Source: 3107 sp965216225 (GTDB taxonomy: Bacteria > Pseudomonadota > Alphaproteobacteria > Rhodobacterales > Rhodobacteraceae). From it: 64,000 nucleotides of DNA. A program made the position numbers and the translations under genes. Where the stretch lies: contig CBDCFF010000022.1 of NCBI GenBank assembly GCA_965216225.1, positions 1 through 64,000 of the forward strand. Direction: 5' to 3'. The notes under the pieces are model-generated. The model did no database searches, had not been told where the DNA came from, and saw only the letters and a list, made by a program, of their open reading frames with translations. How positions within the stretch are numbered: the first letter of the stretch is position 1; each line of letters starts with the position of its first letter. Positions 61,586-64,000 of this stretch are shown here, in pieces.

Positions 61586-62171
61586 GTAGCGGATTAAAAG
61601 TCCGCCAGTTTGTGCCCTTCGTTTATGCGGAGGGCGGGAGATGTATTCTGTGGACATTTATAGCCGCGTGCGCCGCGCGTGTTTGAAGGATGGCATGTCC
61701 GCGCGGGAAGCTGCGCGTTATTTCAACAAAGATCGTAAGACGATTGCAAAGATGCTGCGCCATGAGCTGCCGCCCGGATATCAGCGTTCAGAACCGGCGC
61801 GCCGTCCGACGCTTGATGGGTTTGTTGGCTTGATTGACGAGATCCTTCGGACTGACAAATCCCTGATCAAAAAGCAGCGGCACACAGCGAAGCGCATCTT
61901 TGAGCGCCTACGCGACGAACACAACTATATCGGCAGCCTGACCACGGTGACGTATTACGTTCGTGAGCAAAAGCGGCGAACTAAAGAGGTATTTGTTCCG
62001 TTGTCACATCGCCCAGGCCATGCACAGGTTGATTTTGGCGAGACCCTCGGTGTGATTGGCGGCGTGGAATGTAAGATCCATTTCTTCGTGATGAGCCTGC
62101 CGCATTCCGATGCGGTGTTTGTGAAGGGTTATCCAGCCGAGACAACCGCGGCGTTCTGTGATGGCCACGTG
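61586..62171 (+). pseudogene. IS21-family element D: left end and IstA N-terminal part, cut by IS21-c
   Basis: The left terminus TGTAGCGGATTAAAAGTCCG is at 61586. istA opens at 61641: MYSVDIYSRVRRACLKDGMS, ARYFNKDRKTIAKMLRHELP (HTH), QVDFGETLGVIGGVECKIHF (first Asp), PAETTAAFCDGHV, where IS21-c begins at 62172. An IS21 inserted into an IS21 of another type. Its remainder would lie beyond the window. Confidence 0.87.
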
Positions 62172-62328
62172 TGCTGCGCGACAAACAAGGTGAGAATCCA
62201 GCGTCAATCAGGATGAGAACGCGTGTGCGGGGGCTCGCAGGGAGGGCGTAGCCCGACTGGGGAGGCCCCGCACACGCGTTTTGCCCTTTTGGGGCGGGCC
62301 TGACGGTTGTGGCCGGCTCGGATAAGGA

Positions 62329-63876
62329 ATGATTTTCTGTGCAAGGGGATCGTTCATGCCGGGCTGTCATGTCACTGACCAACAAATGAGGCTCTTCATG
62401 ACGCTCAGATCGACCCATTCCGTTGCCGTTGCCGCTGCCAAGGCGGGGATCAGCCAGGCAACGGGCTATCGGCTGCAAGCTGACCCAATTTTACCATCAC
62501 GGAAGAAGGCCCCTCGCGGCCGGCGGCGTCCGGACCCGCTGGCGGACATTTTTGATGCGGAGGTCGTGCCGCTTCTGCGGTCCTCACCGGGGATCCGACC
62601 TGTGGCGGTTTACGAGGAGCTTCTGCGTCGGCATTCTGATCTGGGTACGGGCATCCGACGGACTCCGGAGCGACGGATACGCGCCTGGAATGCGGAACAC
62701 GGCCCTGAACAGGACGTCATTTTCCGGCAGACCCACACACCGGGCAAAATGGGCCTGTCGGATTTCACCGCCATGGGCAAGTTGGGTGTGACCATTGCCG
62801 GTGAGGCACTGGGCCATCGACTGTATCACTTCCGGCTTGCCTATAGCGGGTTTCAGCACGCCCACGTCGTGCTGGGCGGCGAAAGCTATGTGGCGCTGGC
62901 TGAGGGATTGCAGAACGCCCTCTGGACGCTCGGCGGCGTGCCACACAATCATGGAACTGACAGCCTGTCGGCGGCCTTCAAGAACCTGGATAAGTCATCC
63001 CGGGCCGATCTAACCGACCGCTTCGACGCCCTGTGCAACCATTATGGAATGACGCCGACGCGCAACAACAAGGGCGTCGCACACGAGAACGGTTCCATCG
63101 AGAGCCCCAATGGGCATCTGAAGCGCACCATTGAGGACGCGCTGGTCATGCGTGGGTCGCGCGACTTCGAAAGCTTGCAAGATTATCGTCGCTTCATCGA
63201 CGAGATCGTGGGCCGGATCAACGCCCGCAATGCCAAGCGTATCGATGCGGAACGTGCGAGCCTCAGACCTTTGCCGACGCGGCGGACCACGGATTACGAG
63301 GAGATCACGTTGCGCGTCACTTCCTCCGGGGGCTTCACCTTGCGCAAGGTGTTCTACACCGTGCCATCCCGGTTGATCGGGCATCAGCTGCGGGTTCGGC
63401 TCTACGATGATCGGTTGGAGCTGTTCCTGGGAAGCTCTGCCCTGCTAACGCTGACACGCGGACGAGCCTCGAGCACCGGGAGCCATGGGCACGTGGTCAA
63501 TTACCACCACGTCATCCACTCCTTGCGCAAAAAGCCCATGGCGCTGATGGGGCTGGTCTATCGGGATCAGCTATTCCCGCGCCGGGCGTTCCGTAACATG
63601 TTCGCATTCCTGCTGGAGCAGACCAGTGAGAAGGCGGCGTGTCGCATGGTTGTCGATCTTCTGGCGCTGGCACACGAGCGGGGCTGCGAGGCTGAATTGG
63701 CAGCGCAGCTCGAGGAGGACCTTCGCCAGAAGCGCCCGCCTGACATGGCGGCCCTACGCGCAGTGTTTAGCCCATCACAAGACGCACTCCCCCAAGTCGC
63801 GGTGCAACTGGCCGACCTGTCATCTTACGACCAGTTGGTCGGCGGTACGCCATCCGCTCAGGAGGTGACAGCATGA
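62329..63876 (+). CDS. istA: IS21 transposase IstA
   Basis: 515 residues. Compared with copy a there is a Gly for Arg in HNHRTDSLSAA, two residues before the second catalytic Asp, plus silent changes. The other DDE positions are unchanged. Activity may be affected by this substitution. Confidence 0.92.
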   Translation: MIFCARGSFMPGCHVTDQQMRLFMTLRSTHSVAVAAAKAGISQATGYRLQADPILPSRKKAPRGRRRPDPLADIFDAEVVPLLRSSPGIRPVAVYEELLRRHSDLGTGIRRTPERRIRAWNAEHGPEQDVIFRQTHTPGKMGLSDFTAMGKLGVTIAGEALGHRLYHFRLAYSGFQHAHVVLGGESYVALAEGLQNALWTLGGVPHNHGTDSLSAAFKNLDKSSRADLTDRFDALCNHYGMTPTRNNKGVAHENGSIESPNGHLKRTIEDALVMRGSRDFESLQDYRRFIDEIVGRINARNAKRIDAERASLRPLPTRRTTDYEEITLRVTSSGGFTLRKVFYTVPSRLIGHQLRVRLYDDRLELFLGSSALLTLTRGRASSTGSHGHVVNYHHVIHSLRKKPMALMGLVYRDQLFPRRAFRNMFAFLLEQTSEKAACRMVVDLLALAHERGCEAELAAQLEEDLRQKRPPDMAALRAVFSPSQDALPQVAVQLADLSSYDQLVGGTPSAQEVTA

Positions 63877-64000
63877 CATCGCCCCAGACCGATACCGCCC
63901 GCCTAACCTTGGCTCTGACCGAATTGCGCTTGCCAGCCATCAAGGCGCTATGGCCGCGCTTTGCGGAACAAGCCGACAAGGAAGGCTGGCCCGCCGCTCG
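63873..64000 (+). CDS. istB: IS21 helper ATPase IstB, partial at window end
   Basis: The first 42 codons (MTSPQTDTARLTLALTELRL, PAIKALWPRFAEQADKEGWP) match IstB of copies a and b; the gene runs off the window. It overlaps istA by four bases. Confidence 0.92.
   Translation, partial: MTSPQTDTARLTLALTELRLPAIKALWPRFAEQADKEGWPAA

Larger units (their letters stand above)
62172..64000 (+). mobile_element. IS21-family element c, cut by the window edge
   Basis: It starts TGCTGCGCGACAAACAAGGT like copies a and b. It contains the left-end hairpin (62218-62280), a full istA and the start of istB. The right end and the target duplication are outside the window. Confidence 0.94.

Overview
The window looks like a piece of an alphaproteobacterial (Rhodobacterales, roseobacter-like) chromosome. 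The basis is high GC, the cytochrome aa3 cluster order ctaC-ctaB-small ORF-ctaG-ctaE-surf1 followed by thrC and an M16 peptidase, and DUF1178, DUF2852, Bpt and a non-pyrrolysine MttB-family protein. No rRNA, tRNA or CRISPR array was found.

Layout. 1-4372 is a mosaic of insertion sequences (IS). 4356-39652 is an IS-free core: a clipped pseudaminic acid operon (pseB-pseC-pseF), Nudix, DUF1178, lysC, ptsP, a GNAT, an internally deleted mtnP, apt, a FAD-linked 2-hydroxyacid oxidase, a second GNAT, an M16 protease, thrC, the aa3-oxidase assembly cluster, tldD, dprA, topA, a lytic transglycosylase, an orphan Flp pilin plus CpaB, an acyl-CoA synthetase, an ABC exporter, NAD-dependent formate dehydrogenase and a TusA-like protein. 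39801-56060 is almost solid IS DNA nested up to three deep. 56146-59764 is a short core stretch (MttB family, Bpt, RDD, DUF2852). 59948-64000 is another IS graveyard ending inside an IS21 copy.

Mobile elements: three near-identical IS21 (istAB) copies plus fragments of at least three other istA genes; two IS481; three kinds of IS256 element; two IS110; one IS66; one IS3; two IS5; and IS4-like and IS481-like remnants. Several boundaries are exact to the base through target duplications: 8 bp for IS66, 6 bp for IS481-B, 6 bp for IS21-b.

Main discovery. Both IS110 copies (1154 bp each once the nested IS21 is removed) sit at exactly the same site in two clearly diverged IS256 transposase genes. 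Their non-coding left ends can be read as a complete bridge RNA: a target loop whose two 7-nt guides match the IS256 site and overlap on a CT core, a donor loop whose two guides match the element's own end junction, and a promoter (TTGACC, 17 bp, TATTGG) that exists only when the two ends are joined. This is an IS that targets another IS. Both copies also share an 11-nt deletion in the recombinase gene and carry a 36-bp perfect palindrome inside the RNA.
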